From Leuconostoc gasicomitatum LMG 18811 (GTDB taxonomy: Bacteria > Bacillota > Bacilli > Lactobacillales > Lactobacillaceae), in NCBI RefSeq assembly GCF_000196855.1, contig NC_014319.1, forward strand, positions 186,001 through 250,000: a stretch of 64,000 bases of DNA, given 5' to 3'. The translations under genes and the position numbers were made by a program. Positions 8,337-16,479 of this stretch are shown here, one piece after another. A model generated the notes under the pieces. The model saw nothing but the letters and a program-made list of their open reading frames with translations, was not told the origin of the DNA and did no database searches. Position 1 is the stretch's first letter, and each line of letters starts with the position of its first letter.

Positions 8337-9494
8337 GGGCTGTTCACTGATACCAAAATTAATGATGATGACAGCAATAAGCAATAGTGCAACAAACAGG
8401 CTAAAGATAAAGGCAATACCTGTTTTCATATCTAACAACCAACCAACCAGAAAAGGCCCGATGGTAGCACCAAATCTACCAATAGATTGAGCTGTTCCCA
8501 TAGCTGTACCACGAATATTTGTTTGAAATAAACTGGGGGTAAGAGCAATCAAAATTCCCCATGCACCAAGATCAAAGAAAGATAGAAAGGCTCCAGAGAG
8601 CAAGACCATTGGTAAACTAGTTGACAGAATGAAAACTAAACTTGAGGCAATGGTACCCAGAAGATAGGTGATTAATAATTTTTTGGGATTAATCTTTGAT
8701 AAAAGATGAGCTGCTAAATAGTAACCAGGTAATTGCGCGATACTCATGATCAAGGTATAGCCTATTGAGTTGACAATTGGAAAACCACGTAAAACTAACA
8801 CGCTGGGAAGCCAAAGAAATATGCCATAATAGGTTAGCATGACAATCAACCAAACAATACTGATCATGATGAATGGTCGTTTGTTTTTAGGGAATAGTAG
8901 TTCTTGAAATGGCTGTGTTGTGGGCTTGTTTTTGACTGAGGGATCTGGTGGTAAATGTTTTCTTAACACGAGTGCATAGCTAGCAAAAATGACAGTTAGC
9001 ATGACAGCGATACGCCAACCAAAATGGGGAATGACAAAAAACGCGATTAATGATGCTAGAATCCAACCATAAGCCCAAAAACTGTCACTCAACACTAACA
9101 TTTGTGAACGCTTTTTACCGGTATAGCGGTCGGCAATAATGGTTGCTGCAACAGGTAATTCGCCGCCAAGACCAATGCCTGTGATAAAACGAATGATTAT
9201 AAACCAAGTGACATTTGGGGCAAAAACAAGTGCTAAATTACTGAGCGAAAATAATATGAGCGTCCCTATTAATACTTTTTTACGGCCAAACACATCGGAA
9301 AGTCTACCACACAAGAGGGCACCGACCATCATACCAGCAGAAGTAATAGCCGCAACAACACCTAATTGGGTTGCATTGAGTGCCCACTCTGTTTTTAATA
9401 AGGGCATAATAAACGATAATAGTGCCACATCGAGGGCATCAATCATCCAAGCTGTACCAATAATTAATAAGAAACGTTTAGAGTTATCCATCAT
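8328..9494 (-). CDS. niaP: Niacin transporter NiaP (MFS)
   Basis: A 388-residue, 12-span major facilitator protein. It closely resembles the Bacillus NiaP/YceI niacin permease over most of its length: WMIDALDVALLSFIMPLL in span 1, GRLSDVFGRKKV in loop 2-3, FITGIGLGGELPVA, YYGIFLWLPSV and MSIAQLPGYYLA. It imports nicotinate/nicotinamide for NAD synthesis. SD AGGAG lies before tandem ATGs at 9494/9491. It lies 66 bases downstream of nrtR on the same strand, which supports the assignment: NrtR regulators control NAD genes and niaP. The inverted repeat in that gap could be an operator. Confidence 0.85.
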   Translation of the reverse strand: MMDNSKRFLLIIGTAWMIDALDVALLSFIMPLLKTEWALNATQLGVVAAITSAGMMVGALLCGRLSDVFGRKKVLIGTLILFSLSNLALVFAPNVTWFIIIRFITGIGLGGELPVAATIIADRYTGKKRSQMLVLSDSFWAYGWILASLIAFFVIPHFGWRIAVMLTVIFASYALVLRKHLPPDPSVKNKPTTQPFQELLFPKNKRPFIMISIVWLIVMLTYYGIFLWLPSVLVLRGFPIVNSIGYTLIMSIAQLPGYYLAAHLLSKINPKKLLITYLLGTIASSLVFILSTSLPMVLLSGAFLSFFDLGAWGILIALTPSLFQTNIRGTAMGTAQSIGRFGATIGPFLVGWLLDMKTGIAFIFSLFVALLLIAVIIINFGISEQPSQ

Positions 9495-9510
9495 AAATTC
9501 TCCTAATGTT

Positions 9511-9535
9511 AATAAAAGTTTTTTTAACTTTTATT
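9511..9535 (-). promoter_or_regulatory. 10-bp inverted repeat between nrtR and niaP
   Basis: AATAAAAGTT (9511-9520) and AACTTTTATT (9526-9535) are exact complements with a 5-base spacer, about 17 bases before the niaP ATG. It may be an operator for NrtR or a weak terminator/attenuator of nrtR. The AT-rich arms argue for an operator. Confidence 0.5.
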
Positions 9536-9560
9536 TATTAAAGAGAATTGTACATGAAAT

Positions 9561-10301
9561 CTAATTAATAAGCAACCGATATTGTTTTGCAGGACGTCCA
9601 GGTTTATTCTGAATGCTTGCACCAAGAGGTTGTAACAGGTCTTGGTGGTTTCGTAAGAAATTTGAGTTGTCAGGTTCAGTTTTTCCAAAAACGCCAAATA
9701 CATGACGGGCCATTTTTAAAGTGAAAGATGGTCCGAGAATTAAGAGAATAGTCGGTTGATAATTCAATTTGTTCATAATTCTTTTGGTGGCAACAGTTAA
9801 AATCCAATTGTGATCAAAAGCTAAATGTTTGTCAGCCATTTGATTTTTGTGATTAATGTAATCGTCATCGGCTAACGTCGTAAAAACAAAATCAAGGTTT
9901 TTGAAACGAAAAAGACCTGATTTTTGTTTTTGAAGTGTGAACCATTGTGCGTCTGTTGCACCAGGACCGGGGTTCAGCAACGGTTGCTGTGGCAAAAAGG
10001 TCATATAACTTAAAGATAGCGCACGTTCTTCTGGTGAACGTGATGGATCTGTAAAAGTTGCTAACTGTTCGGCATGAACATCTGGTAAGTCTAGACCGAG
10101 TTTTTCTTTAACTAGTCGCAAAGTCGCGTCATGAGCACTTTCATTGATGCGTAGCCAAGTTTCAGGCAAAGCCCAAAAATCTTTAAAAGGGCTGTCAGAA
10201 CGTTTAATTAACAAAAGTTTAATATCATGTGTTTGAGCATCAAAACTCCAAATGACATTGGTAATTGTGATGAGAGGTTTTTCTAATAAATTGTGTGTCA
10301 T
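9561..10301 (-). CDS. nrtR: NrtR-type Nudix-related transcriptional regulator of NAD metabolism
   Basis: A 246-residue protein. The N-terminal Nudix fold (about 10-150) has LLLIKRSDSPFKDFWALPE and PGATDAQWFTL. The C-terminal winged helix (about 160-246) ends with LGASIQNKPGRPAKQYRL. The Nudix box is degenerate: LRLVKEKLGL stands where REVxEExG is expected, so catalysis is probably lost, as in many NrtR proteins that only sense ADP-ribose-type ligands. A longer frame starts at 10346, but AAGGCGG six bases before ATG 10301 decides the start. Its partner is niaP immediately downstream. Confidence 0.8.
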   Translation of the reverse strand: MTHNLLEKPLITITNVIWSFDAQTHDIKLLLIKRSDSPFKDFWALPETWLRINESAHDATLRLVKEKLGLDLPDVHAEQLATFTDPSRSPEERALSLSYMTFLPQQPLLNPGPGATDAQWFTLQKQKSGLFRFKNLDFVFTTLADDDYINHKNQMADKHLAFDHNWILTVATKRIMNKLNYQPTILLILGPSFTLKMARHVFGVFGKTEPDNSNFLRNHQDLLQPLGASIQNKPGRPAKQYRLLIN

Positions 10302-10393
10302 GTTTATCCGCCTTGAAACGTCATTATTGATCGTCTTATATGTCATTATTTTAACATGTTTACTATTTTTGTATTGTTCGGATAGAAAGATGC

Positions 10394-10399
10394 TACAAT
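10394..10399 (+). promoter_or_regulatory. Probable -10 element of folT
   Basis: TACAAT in the context TGCTACAATGGG lies about 30 bases before the riboswitch. The -35 is less clear (TTGTAT or TTGTTC near 10369-10379), so the promoter is placed by the -10 and by the need to transcribe the riboswitch. Confidence 0.5.
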
Positions 10400-10427
10400 G
10401 GGTGAGTCAATATGACAAATAAAAAAA

Positions 10428-10550
10428 GGGGTAGATATCTGCGCGTTAAGTGTGAGGGAGACGGAATGTGAGCCTTCAACGAAATAAAAAATATCATGTG
10501 GGAAAACCACGTTTTAGTTTTTTGTGCGATGCAGATATCACATTCACCAA
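10428..10550 (+). ncRNA. Tetrahydrofolate (folT) riboswitch
   Basis: The leader has the THF riboswitch signature. GATATCTGC (10434-10442) pairs perfectly with GCAGATATC (10531-10539); the conserved GCGTTAAGTG follows the left arm, CAACGAAA lies in the middle, and GCGATG precedes the right arm. An extra hairpin GTGG-GAAAA-CCAC occupies the variable arm. Downstream, CTCC can pair with GGAG of the folT SD (10571-10583), so control is probably on translation. The class is known upstream of folT in Firmicutes. Confidence 0.9.
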
Positions 10551-10592
10551 TATATGTTTTGCGGTGAGCGCTCCACTCGGAGGTTCAGAACT

Positions 10593-11171
10593 ATGGCAGT
10601 TCAAAACACAACGCCTGTTAAAGGCACTTGGTCACTACCCAAATTAGACGTGAGTCAATTTGTGGTACTGGCTTTACTGGTAGGACTTGATATAGTCTTA
10701 GGCAAATTAACTGTTGGTACAAACGTTCTCAAAATTAGTTTTGTGTTTGTGGCAATGTCGTTAATTGCTAAATGGTATGGTCCAGTATGGACCATGATGA
10801 TTGCAACTATCTTAGATGTTGTTGGTGCAACAATTATTAATCCAAGCGGTACATTTTTTCTGGGATTTACATTATCAGCGATTACTGCTGGGCTAATATA
10901 TGCCTTGTTTTATTACAATCAAGTGCATGTCAGTTGGCTTAGAATTTTAGGGGCAGTTGGCTTAGTAACGTTTGTTGTTAATGCTGGTATGAATACATTA
11001 TGGTTGTTCATCATGTACTCTCAAGTGCATACATGGGATTCGTTTGTCACGTTACTCATACCACGCTTGATTAAGTCGATTATGATGTATCCGATACAAG
11101 TTATTGTGACATATGCTTTTTTGAATAATGCTGCGGTCAAGCAGGCAACGAAAAAAATTTTTAATAAGTAA
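10593..11171 (+). CDS. folT: ECF transporter S component for folate (FolT)
   Basis: A 192-residue membrane protein with about six spans. It has the S-component pattern: LALLVGLDIVLGKLTV in span 1, LKISFVFVAMSLIAKWYGP, and a C-terminal PRLIKSIMMYPIQVIVTY segment. It binds folate and docks on the shared EcfAA'T energising module, which is not encoded in this window. An upstream in-frame ATG at 10524 lies inside the riboswitch and is rejected. GGAGG at 10579-10583 fits ATG 10593. The folate assignment rests mainly on the THF riboswitch in front of it. Confidence 0.88.
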   Translation: MAVQNTTPVKGTWSLPKLDVSQFVVLALLVGLDIVLGKLTVGTNVLKISFVFVAMSLIAKWYGPVWTMMIATILDVVGATIINPSGTFFLGFTLSAITAGLIYALFYYNQVHVSWLRILGAVGLVTFVVNAGMNTLWLFIMYSQVHTWDSFVTLLIPRLIKSIMMYPIQVIVTYAFLNNAAVKQATKKIFNK

Positions 11172-11176
11172 TGCTT

Positions 11177-11197
11177 AAACAGCCTCGGCTGTTTTTT
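11177..11197 (+). terminator. Terminator of folT
   Basis: AAACAGCC-TC-GGCTGTTT followed by a T-run, placed just after the folT stop. Confidence 0.85.
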
Positions 11198-11255
11198 ATT
11201 GCCATTAAAAGGAGATAATGGTAAACTTGAAAAAATAATAATAGGGGATGTTTTT

Positions 11256-11732
11256 ATGACAGCTTGGGGCGCATTAACAGATTTTTTTAAACAATATAAG
11301 CGATTTATTGGCACAAGCTCAAGAAGTGCATTTAACTGGATGACTTGGTTTTGGAGTATTATCTACTGGATAATTGCCATATTGATAGTTTGTGTTGCTG
11401 GTCTAGGTGCTTTTTTTGGTAAGCATGGGGCGTCTATGACTGATGAAACACCATTGTTTGGGACAATAATGTTAGTTGCTGTTATTTCTGTCATATTATC
11501 AATCATTATTATTGTCCCTAATTTAGCTTTATATGCTCGACGGTTACATGACATGGGTCATTCAGGTTGGTGGCAGCTTATAGTAATTATTGTTAATACT
11601 ATACTGATAGGTGGTGCTGTGTTTTTCGGCATAAATGAGAATATACTGTATGGCATTCAAACTGTCATTAGTTTAGGATTCAATCTCTGGTTATCATTTG
11701 GTCAAACAAAATTCAATAATAAATACAGTTAA
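11256..11732 (+). CDS. DUF805 family membrane protein
   Basis: A 158-residue protein with four predicted spans. It carries the DUF805 signature: a short amphipathic N-terminus with SSRSAFNWMTWFW (the relaxed RxxYW motif), then ARRLHDMGHSGWWQL between spans 2 and 3. Function is unknown; such proteins are inner-membrane proteins. ATG 11256 follows AGGGG at a normal spacing, whereas an in-frame start at 11199 would overlap the folT terminator. It is monocistronic and ends in a bidirectional terminator. Confidence 0.8.
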   Translation: MTAWGALTDFFKQYKRFIGTSSRSAFNWMTWFWSIIYWIIAILIVCVAGLGAFFGKHGASMTDETPLFGTIMLVAVISVILSIIIIVPNLALYARRLHDMGHSGWWQLIVIIVNTILIGGAVFFGINENILYGIQTVISLGFNLWLSFGQTKFNNKYS

Positions 11733-11774
11733 AAAGTGCTGATAATTCTTAACATAGGATTATCAGCACTTTTT
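11731..11774. terminator. Bidirectional terminator
   Basis: AAAAAGTGCTGATAAT and ATTATCAGCACTTTTT are exact complements around a 12-base loop, between the DUF805 gene and the convergent YczE-like gene. Confidence 0.92.
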
Positions 11775-12453
11775 AATTACCTCTCACATCGCCATGGACA
11801 AGATGCTTGAAAATATGTTTATCTGACCAAGCAATATTTCGGCCTTGAAAGAAAAAGGACAAGACTGTACCAATACCTAATGCGACAAATTGATGGCTAA
11901 AAATAAAAGCAAATATCGACAGACCAATTGCAGCAGCAAAGTTACTCATTTGTGCTGTTGAGGCATTGCCATGAAAATAGTCGAAACGTAAAATATTTGT
12001 GAGATCATCTAAGGGGTGTAAAATCCAATTGACACGTTGGTAAATAGAAATTGCGACACCAATAGTCCAGATACCAAAGAAATCAATCGGTATACGTAAC
12101 CACCAAGCAAGTGAGTGGATACCAATACTGACAAAATAATTAGCGAAAAAACTCACCAAGAAGCTAAAGGACAGACCAAAAATAATGTTGCCAATGAGAC
12201 GGGGCCAGTTGAAGTTCATGGCAAGAAACATATTTAAAAAGGCTACTGTGATGGCGACTACTGCTAAAAAAATGCCAATTGGTAAACCGCTAGCATTGGA
12301 TAAATTTGCAGCGCTAGCTGTCCATGGAGCTGAACCCATACTAGATGCCACACTTAAACCATTACCAAATGAATTAACAATGAGTGAAATAACGAAAAAA
12401 CTAATTTTTTGTTTTAAACCAAGTTGATAAAATTGACCATCGATGTAGTACAT
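11773..12453 (-). CDS. YczE/YitT-like membrane protein
   Basis: A 226-residue integral membrane protein with about five spans. It resembles the YczE/YyaS group: early LIVNSFGNGLSVASSMGSAPWTA, a central GIWTIGVAISIYQRVNWILHPLDDL and a C-terminal HQFVALGIGTVLSFFF with a charged tail. Members have no assigned transport substrate. GGGAG six bases upstream of the ATG supports the start. It stands alone between terminators and the butA promoter region. Family placement is moderately secure; function is unknown. Confidence 0.7.
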   Translation of the reverse strand: MYYIDGQFYQLGLKQKISFFVISLIVNSFGNGLSVASSMGSAPWTASAANLSNASGLPIGIFLAVVAITVAFLNMFLAMNFNWPRLIGNIIFGLSFSFLVSFFANYFVSIGIHSLAWWLRIPIDFFGIWTIGVAISIYQRVNWILHPLDDLTNILRFDYFHGNASTAQMSNFAAAIGLSIFAFIFSHQFVALGIGTVLSFFFQGRNIAWSDKHIFKHLVHGDVRGN

Positions 12454-12616
12454 GCAATTCTCCCAAGAACCATAATATTGTTATTATAACAAGACCAGCT
12501 CGTGATAACCATTTTTTATAAAATTGATTAAATTAATTAGTTTACTTATTCACAAACTAGGTGTATATTATGAACTATAAACTATGAAGGCAGATAACTA
12601 AGAAAGGAATTTAATC

Positions 12617-13387
12617 ATGAGTAAAGTAGCATTAGTAACAGGCGCAGGTCAGGGAATTGGCGAGGCAATTGCACATCGTTTAGTGAAAGACGGATTCCAA
12701 GTGTCCCTAATTGGCCGACATTTGGAAAAAGTGCAAAGAGTAGCAAATGACATTAACGCCAATGGTGGAGAAGCCATTGCGATTCGTGCTGATGTTGCTA
12801 AACGTGATGAGGTTTTTGAAGCAGTCAAAGCCACAAAAGAAGCCTTTGGTGATCTGAATGTTATTGTTAACAATGCCGGAGTTGCACCAACGACACCAAT
12901 AATGGCTGTTACAGAAGATGACATGAATTGGACATGGGGTATTAATGTTAATGGTGTTGTGTGGGGAACTCAGGCCGCAACAGAAGCGTTTAAGGAATTG
13001 GGGCATGGCGGTAAAATCATTAATGCTACGTCACAAGCTGGTGTTGAGGGTAATGAAAACTTAACCGTATACGGGTCGACAAAATTTGCTATTCGCGGTA
13101 TCACACAAACAACAGCCAAGGAATTAGCACAATTTGGAATTACAGTTAATGCGTTTGCACCAGGGATTGTTAAAACGCCTATGATGTGGGATATAGCACA
13201 CGAAGTCGGTCAAAATGCTGGAAAAGATGATGAATGGGGCATGGCGCAATTCTCAGATGGCATTGCTCTAGGCCGTTTGAGTGAACCTGAAGAAATTGCT
13301 AGTGTTGTTAGTTTCTTATCTAGTGATGATTCAAATTATGTGACAGGTCAAACAATTATTGTTGATGGTGGCATGGTTTTCCATTGA
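12617..13387 (+). CDS. butA: Acetoin (diacetyl) reductase / 2,3-butanediol dehydrogenase, SDR family
   Basis: A 256-residue classical short-chain dehydrogenase. The cofactor motif is TGAGQGIG (residues 8-15), NNAG is at about 88-91, and the catalytic Tyr/Lys are in VYGSTKF (Y152, K156) with Ser in INATSQAG. The substrate-loop residues and overall length (255-260) match the BudC/ButA diacetyl-acetoin reductases. It reduces diacetyl to acetoin and acetoin to butanediol with NADH. SD AAAGGA precedes the ATG. It lies 1.5 kb from the citrate locus, whose pyruvate overflow yields diacetyl and acetoin, which supports the assignment. Confidence 0.85.
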   Translation: MSKVALVTGAGQGIGEAIAHRLVKDGFQVSLIGRHLEKVQRVANDINANGGEAIAIRADVAKRDEVFEAVKATKEAFGDLNVIVNNAGVAPTTPIMAVTEDDMNWTWGINVNGVVWGTQAATEAFKELGHGGKIINATSQAGVEGNENLTVYGSTKFAIRGITQTTAKELAQFGITVNAFAPGIVKTPMMWDIAHEVGQNAGKDDEWGMAQFSDGIALGRLSEPEEIASVVSFLSSDDSNYVTGQTIIVDGGMVFH

Positions 13388-13451
13388 TTACTTGACTAAC
13401 ATACTATATTTATGTTGTAATAAAGAGAATTATTTTCATTAGCGTCATAAT

Positions 13452-13484
13452 CGGGATGAACATTAATGTTCGTTCCGTTTTTTT
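13452..13484 (+). terminator. Terminator after butA
   Basis: CGGGATGAACAT and ATGTTCGTTCCG form a hairpin with wobble pairs and are followed by seven T. A long frame for the next gene would run through this hairpin, which argues for its internal start at 13510. Confidence 0.8.
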
Positions 13485-13509
13485 AATTAGAAAAGCATTT
13501 AAAGGGCAT

Positions 13510-14001
13510 ATGGCAGAACGTTATTTAAAATCCGAGAAAATAAAATACCTGTTTTGGGGCGTCATTACGACACTGGTTTATTTTTTGGTGCGATTTTTAA
13601 CAATGGCGCTATTAAATCAGGCAATGTTGCCTGTATTGATTGCACAAGTTGTGACGGTTTTGTTTGCTTTCGTGGTGAATAAGTTTTTTGTGTTTGCGGA
13701 TAATCAAAGTCGGCATGTTGTCGTGCAGTTGATAAGATTTAGCGTTGGTAGGTTATTTGTTGCCGGAATTGATTTTTTATTAACATATATTATGATTGAA
13801 CGCTATAGTGACCTATTTATTCGTTTGTTACGACTGAAGACAATTAATTTTCAAACGTTTCCCTTTGAATTATCTTGGTCGTGGCTACACGGGTGGGTGT
13901 ATGATAGTATATCATTCAATGCTGTCATTGCAGTTTTTGTAATCCAAGTGATTGCAATTGTGGTTAATTATTTCATTTCTAAATTTATGATTTTTGACTG
14001 A
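13510..14001 (+). CDS. GtrA-like membrane protein
   Basis: A 163-residue protein with four spans, preceded by a short basic N-terminus (MAERYLKSEKIKYLFWG). VVNKFFVFAD after span 2 and NYFISKFMIFD at the C-terminus are typical of GtrA-like proteins, which assist transfer of lipid-linked sugars for wall or exopolysaccharide modification. The loop between spans 3 and 4 is longer than usual. ATG 13510 was chosen because the upstream in-frame ATG 13456 falls inside the butA terminator and AAAGGG precedes 13510. No glycosyltransferase partner lies next to it. Confidence 0.75.
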   Translation: MAERYLKSEKIKYLFWGVITTLVYFLVRFLTMALLNQAMLPVLIAQVVTVLFAFVVNKFFVFADNQSRHVVVQLIRFSVGRLFVAGIDFLLTYIMIERYSDLFIRLLRLKTINFQTFPFELSWSWLHGWVYDSISFNAVIAVFVIQVIAIVVNYFISKFMIFD

Positions 14002-14055
14002 TCTCTAGACTTGAATTAAAAACATAGCAAAGTAGTCTAAGCACTTCAAGTTATT

Positions 14056-14116
14056 ATAACGTCAAAAAAACGCCCAATAGGTTTATCTAACCTATTGGGC
14101 GTTTTTTTGACGTTAT
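14056..14116. terminator. Bidirectional terminator between gtrA-like gene and citI
   Basis: ATAACGTCAAAAAAACGCCC and its exact complement flank a short loop, giving a stem of more than 20 bp with A-rich and T-rich flanks. It overlaps the citI stop codon on the minus strand. Confidence 0.9.
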
Positions 14117-15057
14117 TTTAATGTATGTTCATTCAAAATTCTATAAGCCATTGCTTCACTGAGAATGATGTCAGTAATTAATTGGCCACGGAGTGCACCA
14201 ATGACAGCTTGGTATTTTGATTTACCACGAACTAAACAAATTCGTTTTGGAACTTGTAATATTTGTGAAACGGGCAGTCCAACAATTTTATCATCACCTT
14301 GATTTAAAAAGCGGCCATTAATATCATATGGCCGGCCAAAGATCATGCCTACCACGCTTTTAACGTTTATTGAAGGGAAAATACCATTTAAATTATTGTG
14401 CCAAATTGGAATCGAGTCTAGCGATCGAATTGTTCCTACGCCTGTAATAAGAAAATCCATATGACTTGCCAGCGCTAAGGTATTTTGTAGAGATGGTTCA
14501 GAGTATAAGCCACCACGCACAATATCATTAAGAATGTAAAGTGGAGCCGGTAACGTTAAAAATTCACCAGAAACTTTTTTTGCAGCGCGTTCTACCATCC
14601 GTATTGATCCAGCGGTAGAATTATATTTCATATTTTCACCTAAAAATTGTGTAAATTTAACACGTTCTAGTGGCGTACTTTTCAAGCTGTCTATCATACT
14701 ATATATTGTTTCGCCCCATGTGAGACCAACAACTTTATTATTAGTTTGCAATAATTCACCAACGAATTCAGCAGCAAAATTGGATAAATGAGTTGATGTG
14801 GTGATGTTGTTAATGTCGTCTTGCACCACATAAAAATTAACATTAGAAAACTTATCTTGTAATATATGTTCTAGCTGTGAATTACGGTGAGAGTTTTCGG
14901 TAATTTCAATCTTGACAATACCATTTTTAACAGCTTCATTGAGATATTTATTGATTAAATAACGACTAATATTATATTTTTTTGAGATATCCCCGAACGG
15001 TAATTTGTTGAGGTAATAATCTTGAGAAATTTGAGAAAGTAATGCACGATCGGTCAT
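14113..15057 (-). CDS. citI: SorC/DeoR-type regulator of the citrate operon (CitI/ClyR)
   Basis: A 314-residue regulator. The N-terminal helix-turn-helix (about 15-55; YYLNKLPFGDISKKYNISRYLINKYL) is followed by a sugar-binding/SorC C-terminal domain (60-314). That domain has VGLTWGETIYSMI, FTQFLGENM, DFLITGVGTI and the closing KYQAVIGALRGQLI. It lies divergent from mae-cit, as CitI does in Weissella and the mae/cit regulator does in Leuconostoc, where the homologue activates the operon in response to citrate. GGAGG lies five bases before ATG 15057, preferred over an in-frame GTG at 15069. It shares a 260-bp AT-rich control region with mae. Confidence 0.88.
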   Translation of the reverse strand: MTDRALLSQISQDYYLNKLPFGDISKKYNISRYLINKYLNEAVKNGIVKIEITENSHRNSQLEHILQDKFSNVNFYVVQDDINNITTSTHLSNFAAEFVGELLQTNNKVVGLTWGETIYSMIDSLKSTPLERVKFTQFLGENMKYNSTAGSIRMVERAAKKVSGEFLTLPAPLYILNDIVRGGLYSEPSLQNTLALASHMDFLITGVGTIRSLDSIPIWHNNLNGIFPSINVKSVVGMIFGRPYDINGRFLNQGDDKIVGLPVSQILQVPKRICLVRGKSKYQAVIGALRGQLITDIILSEAMAYRILNEHTLK

Positions 15058-15093
15058 GAGATCCTCCACATAAATATATTTTACTAGTATTTC

Positions 15094-15119
15094 ATTAATT
15101 AAACAATCGTTTAATTAAT
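15094..15119. promoter_or_regulatory. Perfect 11-bp inverted repeat, candidate CitI operator
   Basis: ATTAATTAAAC-AATC-GTTTAATTAAT is an exact inverted repeat 37 bases upstream of the citI ATG. A partial copy (ATTAAACGTTTTAT) lies near 15178-15191. CitI in Weissella is known to bind AT-rich sites in this intergenic region; assigning these bases is inference. Confidence 0.6.
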
Positions 15120-15223
15120 TGAATGAATTTTAAAAATACGAATTTAAAAAAATCAACTTATTTTAAATATTTAAAAAATTAAACGTTTTATGGTTTTTAT
15201 TTCAAAATTTAAGACAAAAAGTA

Positions 15224-15252
15224 TTGACTTGGTTTTAAGCAATTACTAGAAT
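15224..15252 (+). promoter_or_regulatory. Promoter of the mae-cit operon
   Basis: TTGACT (15224-15229), a 17-base spacer, then TAGAAT (15247-15252). This leaves a leader of about 60 bases before the mae start. Confidence 0.75.
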
Positions 15253-15317
15253 GAGACTTGTTAACAACTGTACATGAGTACATGCAAACTTGACCTAAAT
15301 TAGAAAAGAGGGACATT

Positions 15318-16475
15318 TTGGTAGATATGAAAGAAGTGCTGTCAATTCATGAGGCACATACTGGGGTTTTGGATATAGAGTCGCAATTTGACATTAAAAC
15401 ACCATCAGCACTGAGTGAGGCATACACGCCAGGAGTTGCAGGGTTAGCAAAATTAATTGCTAACGATGAATCGAAAAAAAACATTTATACCATGAGTGGC
15501 AAATTAATTCCAGTGATCACCGATGGTTCAGCTGTATTAGGATTAGGCAATATTGGTCCTGCGGCTGGTTTACCAATTGTTGAAGGGAAGGCGCTTATTT
15601 ATAAAAACTTTGCTAATGTGAATGCTTTGCCAATGGCGTTAAATCAAGTAAGTGTTGATGAATTTGTCAATGCAATAAAAGCAATGGCCCCCTCATTTGC
15701 TGGTATTCATTTAGAAGATATTGGTGCGCCACGCGTATTTGAAATTGAACGACGCTTGAGTGAGGAACTCGATATTCCTGTCTATCATGATGATCAGACA
15801 GGTACGGCAATTGTCGTTCTTGCAGGCCTTATTAATGCTGCAAAAGTTGTTGGAAAAAATTTACAACAATTAAAAGTATTAGTTAATGGTATTGGTGCGG
15901 CAGGTGTCGCAACAACTAAAATTTTATTGGCAGTTGGTTTAAAAAACATCACATTAGTTGATATTGATGGTGTTGTGCGATCAGATAATCAGAAATATAA
16001 CAGTTATCAACGTGAATTGACGACTCAAGTAAATCAAAGCGTTGGGGCAACTCTCGATGAAGTTATTGTAAATCAAGATGTTTTTGTTGGTTTGTCAGAT
16101 GCAAATGTGCTAACTGATAGTCAAGTGAGACGTATGGCCAAGAAGCCAATTATCTTTGCATTAGCTAATCCTGTGCCGGAAATATCACCAGAAGAAGCGA
16201 TAAATGCCGGCGCAGCGGTTGTGGCAACGGGATCATCGCAATGGCCTAACCAAGTGAATAACGTTTTGGTATTTCCTGGATTATTTAAAGGGTTACTATC
16301 AAGTGGTCTGAAGCATGTTGATATGCCATTACAGATACGTGTGGCACATGCACTGGCTGATATGATTGAAAATCCTGATGCCACACACGTTGTTCCTGGT
16401 GTTTTTGGTAAAGGCAATGTGCATGCAGTGGAACAATCAATTTTAGATTATGCAAAACAATTAAGTGGAAATTAA
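15318..16475 (+). CDS. mae: Malic enzyme / oxaloacetate decarboxylase of the citrate operon
   Basis: A 385-residue NAD-malic-enzyme-family protein of the short bacterial type. The substrate/metal segment YTPGVAG and DGSAVLGLGNIGP are near the N-terminus, then HLEDIGAPRVFEIE and YHDDQTGTAIV (metal-binding Asp pair). The Rossmann motif GIGAAGVATTK and the closing ALANPVPEISPEEA are present. In citrate clusters the homologue (mae, or CitM in Weissella/Lactococcus) decarboxylates oxaloacetate to pyruvate; malate oxidation is the alternative. The start is probably TTG 15318 (GAGGG five bases upstream); ATG 15327 is possible. First gene of the operon, it ends four bases before citC. Confidence 0.88.
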   Translation: MVDMKEVLSIHEAHTGVLDIESQFDIKTPSALSEAYTPGVAGLAKLIANDESKKNIYTMSGKLIPVITDGSAVLGLGNIGPAAGLPIVEGKALIYKNFANVNALPMALNQVSVDEFVNAIKAMAPSFAGIHLEDIGAPRVFEIERRLSEELDIPVYHDDQTGTAIVVLAGLINAAKVVGKNLQQLKVLVNGIGAAGVATTKILLAVGLKNITLVDIDGVVRSDNQKYNSYQRELTTQVNQSVGATLDEVIVNQDVFVGLSDANVLTDSQVRRMAKKPIIFALANPVPEISPEEAINAGAAVVATGSSQWPNQVNNVLVFPGLFKGLLSSGLKHVDMPLQIRVAHALADMIENPDATHVVPGVFGKGNVHAVEQSILDYAKQLSGN

Positions 16476-16479
16476 GTTC

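Noticed and set aside
10524-10592. Longer FolT start at 10524
   Set aside because: It lies within the THF riboswitch and has no SD; GGAGG fits the ATG at 10593.
13456-13509. Longer start of the GtrA-like protein at 13456
   Set aside because: The extension is the butA terminator hairpin and T-run.
15127-15200. cre site in the citrate promoter region
   Set aside because: AAACGTTTTA has a central CG but the flanks do not fit the cre consensus.
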